From positions 1 to 19,553 of the forward strand of contig JABMQE010000023.1 in assembly GCA_013203415.1 (NCBI GenBank): DNA of 19,553 nt, read 5' to 3'. The notes below the pieces were generated by a model. The model saw only the letters and a list, made by a program, of their open reading frames with translations. It ran no database searches and was not told where the DNA came from. Origin of the DNA: Candidatus Falkowiibacteriota bacterium (lineage in GTDB: Bacteria; Patescibacteriota; Patescibacteriia; UBA2591; JABMQE01). The first letter of the stretch is position 1. Every line of letters starts with the position of its first letter. The position numbers and the translations under genes are program-made. Positions 6,657 to 14,320 of the stretch are shown here, piece by piece.

Positions 6657-6687
6657 AACCCGGTCAAGATTTCTTTGGCCGGGTTTT
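6657..6687 (+). terminator. Rho-independent terminator
   Basis: AACCCGG (6657-6663) pairs with CCGGGTT (6679-6685), followed by TT and soon a longer T run. It closes the phospholipase-like gene. Confidence 0.75.
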
Positions 6688-6690
6688 AAC

Positions 6691-6719
6691 TTGTTTTTTT
6701 ATCCCTCCCATGCTAAACT
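6691..6719 (+). promoter_or_regulatory. Promoter of the two-gene SD operon
   Basis: TTGTTT (6691-6696), 17 bp, TAAACT (6714-6719) with TGC directly before it. CCCTCCCATGCTAAACT nearly repeats the AbrB-like gene's promoter. Confidence 0.5.
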
Positions 6720-6732
6720 CACCCAATACTCA

Positions 6733-6758
6733 GAGACGCCCCGCATGCGGGGCGTCTC
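6733..6758. repeat. 26-bp perfect palindrome in the 5' leader
   Basis: Every base from 6733 to 6758 pairs symmetrically around AT at 6745-6746; the arms read GAGACGCCCCGCA and its complement. It lies in the predicted leader of the gene at 6812. CAGAGACG (6731-6738) can alternatively pair with CGTCTCTG (6769-6776), so two exclusive structures are possible. No T run follows, so it is not a plain terminator. Confidence 0.8.
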
Positions 6759-6811
6759 CGTCCTCTGTCGTCTCTGTCACCCGTCCCCCGGTTATCTAAG
6801 GAGGTATCACC

Positions 6812-7021
6812 ATGGCGCGAAAATTCGAGATGGAGGTCTGGTTCCACACCATCAGGCCCAACGAGCGTTTCTACGATGGCCAAGGCAAAAGGTGGAAACG
6901 CCTTAAGAAGCCCCGCCTAGACGGCGCCAACGCCAAAAGCGACTGGAAGCCGAAGAAAGGCGAGGGCCACCTGTTTTCCAACTTCCGCGACCAAAGCAAG
7001 GTCAAAGTCAGGTTCCGCTAG
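6812..7021 (+). CDS. Small basic hypothetical protein, 69 aa
   Basis: ATG 6812 has a perfect SD (AAGGAGG, about 6 nt spacing), which is unusual for this window. The product is strongly basic, with FYDGQGKRWKRLKKPRLDG and KVKVRFR at the end, and rich in Trp, Arg and Lys, so nucleic-acid binding is possible but unproven. The codons are GC-rich. It forms a two-gene operon with the next ORF: the second SD lies only a few bases after this stop. Both sit between a promoter with a large palindromic leader and a terminator, as a self-contained cassette. No family is recognised. Confidence 0.7.
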   Translation: MARKFEMEVWFHTIRPNERFYDGQGKRWKRLKKPRLDGANAKSDWKPKKGEGHLFSNFRDQSKVKVRFR

Positions 7022-7033
7022 AAGGAGGAGGCC

Positions 7034-7255
7034 ATGTCAAAAACCGCAACAACCGTTGCCGAAGAATTCACTGTCCCGGCGCTTTTCCAATCGGTCTCTG
7101 GCGACCAGCGCTTCTCGATCAACGAGAGGGTCTACCGGAAGCTGGAAAGGCCAGTCGGAATTTTCACCGCCGAGATAGAGGGCGAGCTAAAAGCGGGGGA
7201 AACCAAGCTCCGCTTTTTCGAAGGCCGCCACGCCGTCAAAGTCCGCAAAGAGTAG
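7034..7255 (+). CDS. Small hypothetical protein, 73 aa
   Basis: ATG 7034 follows GAAGGAGGAGGCC, a strong SD, 12 bp after the previous stop. The product mixes Glu-rich and Lys/Arg-rich segments (FSINERVYRKLERPVGIF, EIEGELKAGETKLRFF) and looks like a compact alternating beta-strand domain. There is no signal peptide or membrane helix. Codon use is GC-rich and matches its partner upstream but differs from the AT-rich genes nearby. The function is unknown. It is the last gene before the terminator at 7276. Confidence 0.7.
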   Translation: MSKTATTVAEEFTVPALFQSVSGDQRFSINERVYRKLERPVGIFTAEIEGELKAGETKLRFFEGRHAVKVRKE

Positions 7256-7275
7256 CACAGCGCTCACTCTTTGCG

Positions 7276-7313
7276 AAGGGCTCATCCCTCGTGTGGATGG
7301 GCCTTTCTATTTT
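7276..7313 (+). terminator. Rho-independent terminator
   Basis: GGCTCATCC and GGATGGGCC form a 9-bp stem (one G-T pair) over a 7-nt loop, followed by TTTCTATTTT. Confidence 0.75.
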
Positions 7314-7326
7314 AATCTAATTTTAA

Positions 7327-7355
7327 TTGTTCTTTATATATTTTTATGTTATATT
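7327..7355 (+). promoter_or_regulatory. Promoter of the alpha/beta hydrolase gene
   Basis: TTGTTC (7327-7332), 17-bp spacer, TATATT (7350-7355), about 55 bp before the start codon. Confidence 0.45.
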
Positions 7356-7410
7356 AAAACAATCCGTAAAAGGATAAGTAGGGGAGGCAAGTGGAGGATT
7401 TTTGTTAGTT

Positions 7411-8181
7411 ATGGCCGAAGTTAAAGAAAAAGCTAAATCATTTTATTATAAAGCTAACCCCAAAAGCGATAGTTTGGTTTTTCTTTTTCATGGATTCTCC
7501 GGCAGTCTTTACGACCTTAAAGAAGTTGCCGAGTATCTAGTAGCCCAGCACTTGGATGTAAAAGGCGTTCGCTTAGCTGGCCATGGCTCTAGCCCCGAAG
7601 ATTTGGCCGCCACCACTGCCGGCGATTGGTGGCATTCTGTTAACCGCGAAATGCTGGCTATAAAAGACAATTATAAAAATATTTTTATCATCGGCTATTC
7701 ATTTGGCGGTAATCTGGCCATCGATTTTGCTCTCCGCTACCCCCTAATTATAAAATCAATCGTCTTGCTTGGCCCCTCGGTTTTTATAAGAAGAGACAAA
7801 CTTTATCGCTTTTTACTTCCATACAAAAAGGTCTTTTCCAAATATCAAACAAAAAGAATCGGTTCTCCAAAGGATATTTTAGAATACGAAGAAAAGGGCG
7901 GTTATTCCCGCATTTTTATAAAAAGTATAAAAGAATTTTTTGATTTTATTACCGACTATACCATAAAAGAAATTCCTTTTCTTAAAACCCCAACCTTAAT
8001 AATCCATTCCAAAAAAGACAAAGTTGTCCATCCAAGAAGCTCTACTTATATTTATAATAAAATCCAAAGCCCAAAAAAAGAATTAATGTTTTTGGACGAC
8101 CACGAGCACAATCCTTTTTTCTACGACAAAAAACCTGAAATTTTTGAAAAAATAAAAAACTTTCTAAAAGAAAATAGCTAA
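7411..8181 (+). CDS. Alpha/beta hydrolase (carboxylesterase / monoacylglycerol lipase type)
   Basis: The start chosen is ATG 7411 (256 aa). A TTG at 7402 lies closer to the upstream GGAGG, so a start three codons earlier is possible. The fold is plain: FLFHGFSGS gives the oxyanion loop (26-32), GYSFGG (95-100) holds nucleophile S97, HSKKDKVVHP has D203, and DDHEHNPF offers the catalytic His (H231 or H233). Size and motifs resemble small carboxylesterases and monoacylglycerol lipases, which cleave acyl esters in the cytoplasm. There is no signal peptide. It lies directly before an acyl-CoA synthetase, so freed fatty acids could be activated at once; this functional link is inference. A terminator separates the two genes. 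Confidence 0.85.
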   Translation: MAEVKEKAKSFYYKANPKSDSLVFLFHGFSGSLYDLKEVAEYLVAQHLDVKGVRLAGHGSSPEDLAATTAGDWWHSVNREMLAIKDNYKNIFIIGYSFGGNLAIDFALRYPLIIKSIVLLGPSVFIRRDKLYRFLLPYKKVFSKYQTKRIGSPKDILEYEEKGGYSRIFIKSIKEFFDFITDYTIKEIPFLKTPTLIIHSKKDKVVHPRSSTYIYNKIQSPKKELMFLDDHEHNPFFYDKKPEIFEKIKNFLKENS

Positions 8182-8200
8182 ACCGCCGGCAGGCGGTTTT
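8181..8200 (+). terminator. Terminator-like hairpin
   Basis: AACCGCC (8181-8187) pairs with GGCGGTT (8192-8198) over GGCA, followed by a short T run; it overlaps the hydrolase stop codon. Confidence 0.6.
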
Positions 8201-8241
8201 CTATTTGTATTGCTAAAACCCTTAAACAGGTGTTAAAATTA

Positions 8242-8273
8242 TTAACTCTATTAACTCTATTAACTCTATTAAC
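8242..8273. repeat. 9-bp tandem repeat (TTAACTCTA) before the acyl-CoA synthetase
   Basis: TTAACTCTA occurs three times in a row (8242, 8251, 8260) with a half copy TTAAC at 8269, ending 5 bp before the ATG. Copy number may vary and could alter expression. Confidence 0.75.
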
Positions 8274-8278
8274 AATAA

Positions 8279-10045
8279 ATGGTCACCCTGCCCCAAAAAT
8301 TTTTTCAAATTTCCACAAAACATCCCAAAAAGGATTTTTTAGTTGCCAAAAAAGATGGCAAATGGCGCTCCATCGCCTTTAAGCAAGCCGGCAATTTTAT
8401 CAAATTTTTTGCCTGCGGTCTTAGGGAGATTGGCCTTGCCAAAGGCGACCGCGTTGCTATCCTCTCGGCCAATCGTCCTGTCTGGCCTATTGTTGATTTA
8501 GGCATAATGTCTGCCGGCGGCATCTCTGTTCCGATTCATACTACCTTAAGCCAAGCTAAAATAGAATATATATTAAAAGATTCCGAATCGCGGTTTTTGT
8601 TTGTTGCTGGCCAGGAAAATTTTGACAAAATTTTAAGCATCAAAAACAAAACCAAAACTCTTCTAAAAACTGTTTATCTGGATGCGTTTTTGTCCGAGGT
8701 AGGGGAGGCGGAAAGCTTTGACCAGCTCTTAAATCTTGGCTATGAATCAAAAGCCGAACTTGATATTGATAAGCACGTTTCAAAAGAGATAGCGAGCATT
8801 GTTTATACTTCCGGTACGACCGGCGAGCCCAAAGGCGTTATGCTATCACACGAAAACTTTTTAACCAACGCGATAAGCGCCATCAGAGCTGTTTCTATAA
8901 AATCAAGCGACACTTTTCTTTCCTTTCTTCCCCTTTCCCATGTTTTAGAGCGGACTGCCGGCTACTATGTTCCTATGAGCGTCGGCGCCACAATCAACTA
9001 TGCCGAAAATGTAAAAAAACTCGCCGACAACTTAAAAGAGGTCAAGCCCACAGTCCTTGTCTGCGTTCCCCGTATTTTCGAAAAAGTTTACGAAAAAATT
9101 ATTGATAAAACCAAGCACGAAAAAGGCCTAAAGAAAAAACTGTTCTTCTCTGCTCTAAAAACCCAAAGTGAAATCCATCATGCCCGCCGTGAAGGCCGCT
9201 CTATAAGCCCTGTTCTTAAAATTAAAGCCAAGGCCTTAGATAAACTGGTTTGCTCCAAAGTCCGCCAGGCCTTGGGCGGCCATTTGCGGTTTGCTGTTTC
9301 CGGCGGCTCTTCCCTAAACAAAAAAATCGCCCGCTTTTTCGAGGACTTAGGCATAAACATTATCGAGGGTTATGGCCTTACCGAAACCTCGCCCATTATC
9401 ACAGTCAACCATCTCGATAAATACGAGTTTGGCACTGTCGGCCTGCCGCTTAAAGAGGTCCAGCTTAAAATCTCGGCCGACAAAGAAATTTTGGTTAGGG
9501 GCCCTAATGTTATGTCCGGGTATTGGAAAAATCCCCAAGCAACTGCCGAGGTTTTAACTCCCGAGGGCTGGTTCTCTACCGGCGACTTGGGCTTTTTAGA
9601 CGAGTATGGCTTTCTTTCCATCATCGGCCGAAAAAAAGAAATAATCATCACCTCTGGCGGAAAAAATGTTTCACCCGAGCCAGTCGAAAATGCTCTCCAG
9701 CTTTCCAAATACATTTCCCAGGCCATGATAATCGGCAATAATCGCCGTTTTGTTTCTGCCTTGATTGTGCCGGATTTCGAAAAACTAAAGGATTTTATAA
9801 AAGAAAAAAAACTAGATAAATTTGAACTTGTTAAAAACAACGTCCTCATCAACCTTATCGAACACGAAGTTAGCCAGCAGTTAAAAGATTTGCCAGAGTT
9901 TGAAAAAGTTAAAAAGTTTGTTCTTCTGGACTGCGAATTTACGCAAGAGGCAGAAGAGCTTACCCCAACTTTCAAACTCCGCCGCGCCATTATCGAGTCC
10001 AAGCATAAAAAGGGGATCGAGGCAATGTATGCCGAAGATAGTTAA
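8279..10045 (+). CDS. Long-chain acyl-CoA synthetase (AMP-forming)
   Basis: 588 aa, a full-length member of the FadD/FAA1 branch. It activates a fatty acid with ATP to acyl-AMP and then acyl-CoA, on the inner membrane face. Motifs in order: the P-loop TSGTTGEPKG at 177-186, GYGLTETSP at 364-372, the aspartate of FSTGDLGF at D436, the hinge region GRKKEIIITSGGKNVSPEPVE at 450-470, and the catalytic lysine in LTPTFKLRR at K566. All key residues are present. ATG 8279 has no SD and lies just behind a tandem repeat. In CPR bacteria, which often lack fatty-acid synthesis, an activation enzyme suggests use of lipids taken from other cells; that is family context plus inference. It could instead activate another carboxylic acid. 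Confidence 0.9.
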   Translation: MVTLPQKFFQISTKHPKKDFLVAKKDGKWRSIAFKQAGNFIKFFACGLREIGLAKGDRVAILSANRPVWPIVDLGIMSAGGISVPIHTTLSQAKIEYILKDSESRFLFVAGQENFDKILSIKNKTKTLLKTVYLDAFLSEVGEAESFDQLLNLGYESKAELDIDKHVSKEIASIVYTSGTTGEPKGVMLSHENFLTNAISAIRAVSIKSSDTFLSFLPLSHVLERTAGYYVPMSVGATINYAENVKKLADNLKEVKPTVLVCVPRIFEKVYEKIIDKTKHEKGLKKKLFFSALKTQSEIHHARREGRSISPVLKIKAKALDKLVCSKVRQALGGHLRFAVSGGSSLNKKIARFFEDLGINIIEGYGLTETSPIITVNHLDKYEFGTVGLPLKEVQLKISADKEILVRGPNVMSGYWKNPQATAEVLTPEGWFSTGDLGFLDEYGFLSIIGRKKEIIITSGGKNVSPEPVENALQLSKYISQAMIIGNNRRFVSALIVPDFEKLKDFIKEKKLDKFELVKNNVLINLIEHEVSQQLKDLPEFEKVKKFVLLDCEFTQEAEELTPTFKLRRAIIESKHKKGIEAMYAEDS

Positions 10046-10102
10046 GCGAATTTATAAACAAACCCACTCTTCCCAAAGCGCCAAGTTATCCCCCAAGTGC
10101 TT

Positions 10103-10132
10103 TTGTTTTATTTTGGGGTTTTGTGGTATAAT
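10103..10132 (+). promoter_or_regulatory. nadE promoter, extended -10
   Basis: TTGTTT (10103-10108), 18 bp, TATAAT (10127-10132) preceded by TGG. Same TTTTGTGGTATAATAAA block as at 3991-4007. The leader to the ATG at 10217 is about 78 nt, with nothing else recognisable in it. Confidence 0.55.
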
Positions 10133-10216
10133 AAATACAAATCTAATAAAGAATTAATCAGACATCATTAAACACAAATTAAATGTTGGTGGTTGTTTTA
10201 TTTAGGTTTTATCATA

Positions 10217-11149
10217 ATGATATATAAATTAGACGAAAAAAAAATCAAGGAGGTCGTAGAAAGTGGATCAACAGCACTATTTCGGTACTGTTTTGAACAC
10301 AAAAAACACTTTCTGGTTACTGGAATATCTGGTGGTTTGGATAGTGCAGTTACATTAGGGTTTGCCCAGAAAAGTTGTGAATTAGCCAAAAATAAAAAAT
10401 ATCAGTTAACCTCCCTAGGGCTTATAATGCCATGTTTATCAGATCCTAACGCTGAAAAATTAGCGCGTCAGGCGATTAAAAATTTTAGTGCCGATGAATT
10501 ATATGTTCCGTTAGATTCCGTATTTGAAACTATAAATAATACCGTAATTTCCACCATAAATATAAAGATAGAATCCATATTAGATAAAGTAAAAACCGAG
10601 AACCCGTTAAATAATTTTGAATGGTCGAAGAAAGTCGCTCAGGGTAATATCAAAGCTCGTCTAAGGATGATGTGCGGTACATACCATATTGCTCGTATGC
10701 TTGATGGCATAGTTCTTTCTACTGATAATCTTTCCGAGTTTTGGATGGGATTTTGGACACTCAATGGTGATGTCGGAGATTTTGGGGTTATTCAAAGTAT
10801 TTTAAAAGGCGTTGAGTTATACGATATTGCCCAATATTTAGGGGTACCATCCGACATCTTAAAAGCTAAACCAGATGATGGGCTTGGTATAGCAGGGGGA
10901 GACGAAGATCAACTCGGTGCAAATTATGAGACGGTAGACAAAGTTATGATAGAATTAATTCAAAAAGGATTTAATCCGAATGGCCACACAGAACAATTAA
11001 ATAACCTACCAAGCGTTACGGGGGTGCCAAAAGAATTAGTACTAAAACTAGCTAAACGGAGCTTAAACAGTTCTTATAAAAGAAGAGGTTGCGTAGTGGT
11101 AAAGCGCGATGAGCTCGGTCTGGCACCCATAAAAGAGATTAAGCTCTGA
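10217..11149 (+). CDS. nadE: NAD synthetase (ammonia-dependent type)
   Basis: The start chosen is ATG 10217, since an in-frame TTG at 10193 has no support; 310 aa. The ATP-pyrophosphatase loop is GISGGLDSAV at 37-46. Other family marks are GNIKARLRMM at 143-152, STDNLSEF at 168-175 and a C-terminal acidic stretch, DDGLGIAGGDEDQLG, that corresponds to the deamido-NAD side in E. coli NadE. The enzyme amidates deamido-NAD to NAD in the cytoplasm. No glutaminase domain is attached, so it would use ammonia or a partner. It begins an AT-rich block with the next gene 11 nt after its stop. The usual GTxxKSE text is altered to STDNLSE, so the assignment is firm at family level only. Confidence 0.88.
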   Translation: MIYKLDEKKIKEVVESGSTALFRYCFEHKKHFLVTGISGGLDSAVTLGFAQKSCELAKNKKYQLTSLGLIMPCLSDPNAEKLARQAIKNFSADELYVPLDSVFETINNTVISTINIKIESILDKVKTENPLNNFEWSKKVAQGNIKARLRMMCGTYHIARMLDGIVLSTDNLSEFWMGFWTLNGDVGDFGVIQSILKGVELYDIAQYLGVPSDILKAKPDDGLGIAGGDEDQLGANYETVDKVMIELIQKGFNPNGHTEQLNNLPSVTGVPKELVLKLAKRSLNSSYKRRGCVVVKRDELGLAPIKEIKL

Positions 11150-11160
11150 TACTCCTTTGT

Positions 11161-12081
11161 ATGAAACACTTTAAAAAAATAGGGATAATAGTTGTTAATC
11201 TCTTATTCGACCATGATTATTTTTACAAATTTTTAGGTTTTCTTAACACAAATATTCTTCTTGGAAGGATTCGCGGCATGTTCCTGGTTTATCCCGCTAG
11301 TGAAAAATTTACAAAAGCTTTTGTTTATAATTGGTATGCCAAAAAAATAAAATGGAAGCCGGCTTTAGTGGGGTTCTTCCGTCAGGAAAACAAGTGGGGA
11401 ATAATTTTTGGAATTTCCGCTACCGAAGAAGATTTTTGGAAAGATTACGATACCGAAAAATTAAAAAAATTAAATTCCAAACTTGAGAGTATAAAAAAAA
11501 TAATCAAAGCTGATCAAAAAAATTTTGCTGGTGTTCTGCCTGGGATTCTTGCTAAGGGAGGGGTGGTAAACAAATCAACAGAAGCGAGAGCAACGGTTTT
11601 GGCAATTTCTCAGGCGATAGAAATATTAAAAGCCAGAGAGAATATGCCCGACAATTCACCCTTAATTGTTATTGGAGCAGAAGGTTTCATAGGCAATCAG
11701 CTAGTTAATTTTTTAAGAGAAAGAGGATACAAAGGAGACATTCACACCATTGATATAAAACTTAGTGAGAAATCCGGAGGCCTGCCTAGGGAGTTAGAGG
11801 GTAGGCCCACCATCATCCTCAACCTAACTAAAAGGGGAGCACTAAGCGAATATATAGGATCAGTTTGGTCGGAGGCGGTAATAATTAACGAAGTTTACCC
11901 AGAACCGTCCAAAGAGGAATTAATGGCGATTCAAGAAAGGGGGGCTCACTGTTATCATGTAGTCGGGCTGAAAGGAAAATCATGGCCATCATTTCCTGGT
12001 GCCTACAGCGGAGGAATTCCTTGCTGTGCCTCGCTCACTATTCCCCAAAAAGGTGACGTTATAATAAAGAAACTAATTTAA
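11161..12081 (+). CDS. Rossmann-fold protein, possible dehydrogenase/reductase
   Basis: 306 aa, starting 11 bp after nadE. Residues 168-200 form a classical nucleotide-binding unit, LIVIGAEGFIGNQL (GxxGxxG at 172-178) ending at the acidic D198, which favours NAD over NADP. The stretch GILAKGGVVNKSTEARATVLAISQAIEIL before it resembles the substrate side of shikimate-dehydrogenase-like or acyl-ACP-reductase-like proteins, but I cannot name the family. The C-terminal third carries a CC pair (PCCASL) and HCYHVVG. Being directly behind nadE suggests cotranscription and perhaps an NAD-related role. AT-rich codons match nadE and the following gene. Confidence 0.7.
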   Translation: MKHFKKIGIIVVNLLFDHDYFYKFLGFLNTNILLGRIRGMFLVYPASEKFTKAFVYNWYAKKIKWKPALVGFFRQENKWGIIFGISATEEDFWKDYDTEKLKKLNSKLESIKKIIKADQKNFAGVLPGILAKGGVVNKSTEARATVLAISQAIEILKARENMPDNSPLIVIGAEGFIGNQLVNFLRERGYKGDIHTIDIKLSEKSGGLPRELEGRPTIILNLTKRGALSEYIGSVWSEAVIINEVYPEPSKEELMAIQERGAHCYHVVGLKGKSWPSFPGAYSGGIPCCASLTIPQKGDVIIKKLI

Positions 12082-12091
12082 TAAGGAATCC

Positions 12092-12748
12092 ATGCTTCTT
12101 TTTGATAAAATAAATATTGCCTTAGTAGTTGTGGCCTTGGTTTATCTTTTGCTTGCATTACTCATCCTATATAGGGGCAGGGGCAAGCAGGTTCGTAATT
12201 TTTATTCCCTAGTTATTTTTAGTGTTATCTTATGGACTCTGGGCATGTTTTTCTACAGGAGTGCCTCGGCAGAACTTTCTTTGTTCTGGTGTAGGGTTCT
12301 CTATATCCTAGCAACATTCACAGCCAGTAGTTTCTTTCTTTTTTCCTATGTATTTCCGGAGAATAAATTCCCGTCAGTTAAAAAAATAATTTTTTCCGGT
12401 ATTCTGAACTCGTTCATTGTCATTCTAGTTTTAGTGCCCAATATTATTATAAAAGATGTAAATATCATCGAAGGAGAAGAAAAAAATATCATCTGGGGTA
12501 GATGGTATTTTCTTTACTTCCTGTATATTTCAGGACTATTTCTTAGCGGATTGATTGTGTTGTTGAAAAAACATTTAAGAAGCACGGGCATAGCTAAACT
12601 TCAATTAAAATATGTTTTTGGTGGCTATTTATTGGGGTCAAATTTGGCTATGTTCACCAATTTGTTGATGGTTTGGTGGGGTGACTTCAGGTTCAATTGG
12701 TTGGGTCAAATTCTCTCCGCTTTTATGGTGGGTTTTACTGTTTATTAG
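12092..12748 (+). pseudogene. Sensor histidine kinase, N-terminal 7-helix part, ended by in-frame TAG
   Basis: 218 codons with seven hydrophobic helices (about 8-27, 38-54, 62-87, 98-117, 137-157, 176-196, 203-218), the pattern of a histidine-kinase N-terminal 7TM region. The frame ends with TAG at 12746-12748. Reading on in the same frame gives IVRHRLMDIRLLVTRSILY, which is how such kinases normally continue. This is therefore half of one gene, not a separate protein with its own end. It starts 10 nt after the Rossmann gene. Codons here end mostly in A/T, whereas the other half is C-rich. It may be a real nonsense mutation, a recombination scar or an assembly join. Confidence 0.8.
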
Positions 12749-12766
12749 ATCGTCCGTCACCGTCTC

Positions 12767-14284
12767 ATGGATATCCGCCTCCTTGTCACTCGTTCTATCC
12801 TCTACTTCCTTCTCATCATCTACGTCGCCGGTCTTTATACCTTCCTCACCTTCATCGCCGGTGAACTGCTTGTCGAAAGAGCAGGCGTGAGCTCTAGTTT
12901 TATCCCCCTGTTTATCGCTTTTGTTATTGTTATTGGTTTAGACCCATTAAAGAGAATCCTAACCAAATACACAGACAAACTCTTTTACAAAGGCCGCATC
13001 GATTACCAAAAAGTCCTAAGGCATCTTTCCGAAGTTATTGCCTTGGAAATTAACCTAGACCACCTTCTCGACTCTATCCTGGAAATCCTAAACCGCGAAT
13101 TAAAAATCAAAAACGGCGTTATCCTTTTAGCTGACAAACAGGGAAAATTTTTCAAGCCCGAAAGCTTTCTTGATGGACGCAAAAGCGTTATCTTAGATGA
13201 TAAAAGCCCTCTTATTCGATACCTAAAGAAAGACAAAAATCTTATTATCACCGAAGAGCTAATCCGTATGACAGATGACGCCAAAACACCAACCGAAAAA
13301 AATTATCTCGAGCGCGTTAGGAAAGATTTAGAAGACCTCGACTGCGCCCTCTGCCTTCCCGTCATTATCGACAAAAAGCTAACCTCGGTTGTGATTGTCG
13401 GCCCTAAGCTCTCCGGCGATATGTTCTCTTTCGAAGATGTCCGCCTTTTCGAAGTCCTTGCCCCGCAAATGGCTGCTGCTATCGAAAAAGCCAAGCTCTA
13501 CGAAGAGGTTCAGGACTTTAGCATTACCCTCCAGCAAAAAGTGGAAAAAGCCACCCACGAATTGCAAGAAGCCAACATCCATCTTCGCCAGCTCGACAAA
13601 GCCAAATCCGAGTTCCTTTCCATTGCCGCCCATCAGCTCCGCACCCCGATTTCCGGCATCAAAGGTTATCTTTCCATGCTTTTGGATGGCGACTTCGGCA
13701 CTCTCGATGAGAAAAAAAGAAAAGTCATGCGCACTGTTTTCAACAGCACCGAGCGCCTAAACCGTTTGGTTAATGTTTTCCTAAATATCTCTCGCATCGA
13801 ATCCGGCCGCCTAAAACTTAGTCCAAGCCCGGTAGTTGTAGAAGAGCTGGTCGAAAGCGCTATCAATAATTTTAAGATTGTTGCCCAAAGAAAAAAAATA
13901 GAGCTCGAATTTATAAAACCAAAAAAGAAAACCAAGCCCATTAATATCGACCGCGACAAGATTACTGATGTTGTTAACAACCTTATTGATAATTCCATCA
14001 AATATACCGAAAAAGGGAAAATCGCTGTTCAGGTAAAACAGGAAAAAGGCCAGGTTATGTTTGCTGTTAAAGATACTGGCATCGGCATGGCCGAAGAAGA
14101 TTTGTCCGGGATGTTTAACAAATTTAGCCGTACTTCTGCTTCCGAAAGAATCAATACCGGCGGCTCTGGCCTTGGCCTTTATATCGCCAAGCGCTTGGTA
14201 GAAGCCCATGGCGGCAAAATCTGGGCCAAGAGCCCTGGCCGCGGGCAGGGAAGTACTTTTATGTTCTCTTTGCCGATAAAATAA
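12767..14284 (+). CDS. Sensor histidine kinase, GAF-HisKA-HATPase part (same frame as upstream half)
   Basis: ATG 12767, 505 codons, in the same frame as the upstream half and 18 nt beyond its TAG. Two hydrophobic helices (about 8-30, 45-57) end the sensory region. A GAF-like domain spans roughly 82-240, a coiled coil 245-280, then HisKA with SIAAHQLRTP and phospho-acceptor H289. The HATPase shows the N box NNLIDNSIKYT (404-414), DTGIG (436-440) and GGSGLGLYIAKR (465-476). All catalytic parts are intact, so a shortened cytoplasmic-facing kinase could still be made if the internal ATG is used. No response regulator lies in the window. The full split gene would be 12092-14284, 731 codons including the TAG. 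Confidence 0.88.
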   Translation: MDIRLLVTRSILYFLLIIYVAGLYTFLTFIAGELLVERAGVSSSFIPLFIAFVIVIGLDPLKRILTKYTDKLFYKGRIDYQKVLRHLSEVIALEINLDHLLDSILEILNRELKIKNGVILLADKQGKFFKPESFLDGRKSVILDDKSPLIRYLKKDKNLIITEELIRMTDDAKTPTEKNYLERVRKDLEDLDCALCLPVIIDKKLTSVVIVGPKLSGDMFSFEDVRLFEVLAPQMAAAIEKAKLYEEVQDFSITLQQKVEKATHELQEANIHLRQLDKAKSEFLSIAAHQLRTPISGIKGYLSMLLDGDFGTLDEKKRKVMRTVFNSTERLNRLVNVFLNISRIESGRLKLSPSPVVVEELVESAINNFKIVAQRKKIELEFIKPKKKTKPINIDRDKITDVVNNLIDNSIKYTEKGKIAVQVKQEKGQVMFAVKDTGIGMAEEDLSGMFNKFSRTSASERINTGGSGLGLYIAKRLVEAHGGKIWAKSPGRGQGSTFMFSLPIK

Positions 14285-14320
14285 AAGAAGAGCCGCTATT
14301 GCTTGTGTAGCACGGCTCTT
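14277..14320 (-). terminator. Terminator of the minus-strand small membrane protein pair
   Basis: AAGAGCCG (14320-14313 on the minus strand) and CGGCTCTT (14295-14288) form an 8-bp stem, with a T-rich tail running leftward over the kinase stop codon. The plus-strand side lacks a T run, so it mainly serves the minus transcript. Confidence 0.6.

Noticed and set aside
8242..8273. CRISPR array
   Set aside because: The units are 9 bp with no spacers; no cas gene is in the window.
9370..10002. 210-codon minus-strand frame
   Set aside because: It is antisense to the acyl-CoA synthetase, whose motifs are complete; Ser-rich product typical of a shadow frame.
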